A stretch of 64,000 nt of DNA from Monarcha castaneiventris obscurior (taxonomy: Eukaryota > Chordata > Aves > Passeriformes > Monarchidae), in the NCBI GenBank assembly GCA_026261815.1, contig JAMPIT010000417.1, positions 529,501-593,500 on the forward strand, written 5' to 3'. Positions 63,485 to 64,000 of the stretch are shown in pieces; within the stretch, counting starts at the first letter, position 1; every line of letters begins with the position of its first letter. The notes below the pieces were generated by a model. That model saw nothing but the letters and a program-made list of their open reading frames with translations. It was not told the origin of the DNA and searched no databases. A program made the position numbers and the translations under genes.

Positions 63485-63790
63485 TGGCGGTGACAAATTC
63501 GCGTTAAACTGACGGCGAAGAGACGCCGCCGCCGCGCTGCTCGGCAGCTCCCTGAGCGCGCAGCAGCGGTGCCGCCGCTGGGCAGCCCCGCGGCCGGGGT
63601 GCGGTGCGGCAGGGGCAGCGAGGAGAGCTGGCAGGAGCAGCGGGAGCCATCGCCTTCCCTTCCCCTTCCCCTTCGCCCTTCGCCCTTCCCCTTCCCCTTC
63701 TCCGCGCCGCCTCCGCCTCCCCGCGTTCCCGGGAGCGCAGCGCCGCCGGCCGGGATCAGCCCCGCCTCGACGGCCTCTGCGCGTTCTGAA
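63485..63790. promoter_or_regulatory. CpG island, probable gene promoter / 5' end
   Basis: CpG dinucleotides are almost absent in the preceding 60 kb but become dense here ('gacgccgccgccgcgctgct', 'gccccgcggccggggtgcgg', 'gcgcagcgccgccggccggg'). The surrounding DNA is AT-rich, so the change is abrupt on both sides. In vertebrates an unmethylated island of this kind usually marks a transcription start. The direction cannot be read: I see no convincing start codon context or first-exon donor on either strand. The 152-codon minus frame and the plus frames of 61-77 codons are Arg/Gly/Ala/Pro-rich translations of GC-rich DNA and unlikely to be coding. Confidence 0.8.
63653..63702. repeat. (CCCTTC)n pyrimidine tract inside the CpG island
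   Basis: About eight imperfect CCCTTC/CCCCTT/GCCCTTC units form a 50-bp tract that is almost pure pyrimidine. The minus strand has repeated GGGG runs separated by two to four bases, which fits the usual G-quadruplex pattern; the plus strand could form an i-motif. Such tracts are common in promoter islands and vary in length. Confidence 0.9.
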
Positions 63791-64000
63791 AAGCAACAGT
63801 AAAATGTAGGGGCTGCGAATTACTCATATACAGGAGGAATAAAAGAAAAACACCAAAAACTAACAGCGCAGCGCCACAATAACCTCCCCCTCCCCGCAAG
63901 CCTGCCACATTTAATTTGGTTAATACACCCTCTCTTGTGTCGTCATGCTGGCTCTGTAATTACCCAAGGATTTCCATCCAAATGTTTCCCATTCAAAAGG
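63791..64000. other. Flank of the CpG island, promoter-proximal unique DNA
   Basis: Right of the island the sequence returns to moderate GC but keeps some CpG ('aacagcgcagcgccac'). It contains a homeodomain-type palindrome GTAATTAC (63956-63963), an AT-rich 'ttaatttggttaatac' and a CRE-like 'tgtcgtcatg'. A TATA-like 'aggaataaaag' lies near 63.83 kb. It may be 5' UTR, first intron or proximal promoter; the window ends before this can be settled. Confidence 0.3.

Noticed and set aside
63338..63796. 152-codon minus-strand frame across the CpG island, rich in Arg, Gly and Ala
   Set aside because: GC-rich DNA has few stop codons; the composition is that of translated promoter sequence, with no domain or start context.

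Overview
The window is nuclear DNA from a bird, most likely a neoavian and possibly a passerine. The evidence is the repeat content. Several 5'-truncated CR1 LINE copies carry the avian CR1 3' end (the 'ttaaggtcccttccaaccc' block and the tail built on 'attctatgat'). Two endogenous retrovirus LTRs are of the type common in songbird genomes, and a third LTR has an avian-looking layout. There is no bacterial-style gene organisation. The DNA is AT-rich, and the longest open frame in 64 kb is about 150 codons.

I find no protein-coding gene I can defend. The long open frames are explained by simple repeats (the frame over the AAAG array), by CR1 sequence (around 43.6 kb and 16 kb), by an LTR (around 54.8 kb), or by a CpG island (around 63.5 kb). 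One short stretch at 30,571-30,700 looks like a terminal exon: branch point, pyrimidine tract, acceptor AG, then 42 open codons and a stop. I match it to no known protein and give it low confidence. The best reading is a gene desert or a very large intron, with a gene 5' end possibly starting at the right edge.

Layout. 1-16 kb: unique AT-rich DNA with a 0.6 kb CR1 (minus) at 2.5-3.1 kb and a perfect 35-unit AAAG microsatellite at 11.07-11.21 kb. 16-30 kb: a short CR1 3' end (plus), an AT-only palindromic tract at 19.8 kb, A/C-rich tracts near 21.9 and 22.8 kb, a GC-richer patch at 25.4-25.7 kb and a TCTG repeat at 28.55 kb. 30-46 kb: the candidate exon, a decayed CR1 end, an A-rich tract, stretches that look like conserved non-coding DNA (32.3-32.85 kb), and the best-preserved CR1 (43.58-44.10 kb), which still encodes the C-terminal end of the reverse-transcriptase polyprotein. 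46-56 kb: three LTRs without visible internal retroviral sequence; the first, at 46,893-47,429, is a clean solo LTR with a 5-bp target duplication. 56-64 kb: unique DNA, one more CR1 fragment, and at 63.49-63.79 kb a CpG island with a CCCTTC-type tandem tract, the only strong promoter candidate.

No genes work together here. What can be read is the history of insertions (CR1 retroposition, LTR insertion followed by LTR-LTR recombination) and possible regulatory DNA near the CpG island. I see no previously undescribed coding system.
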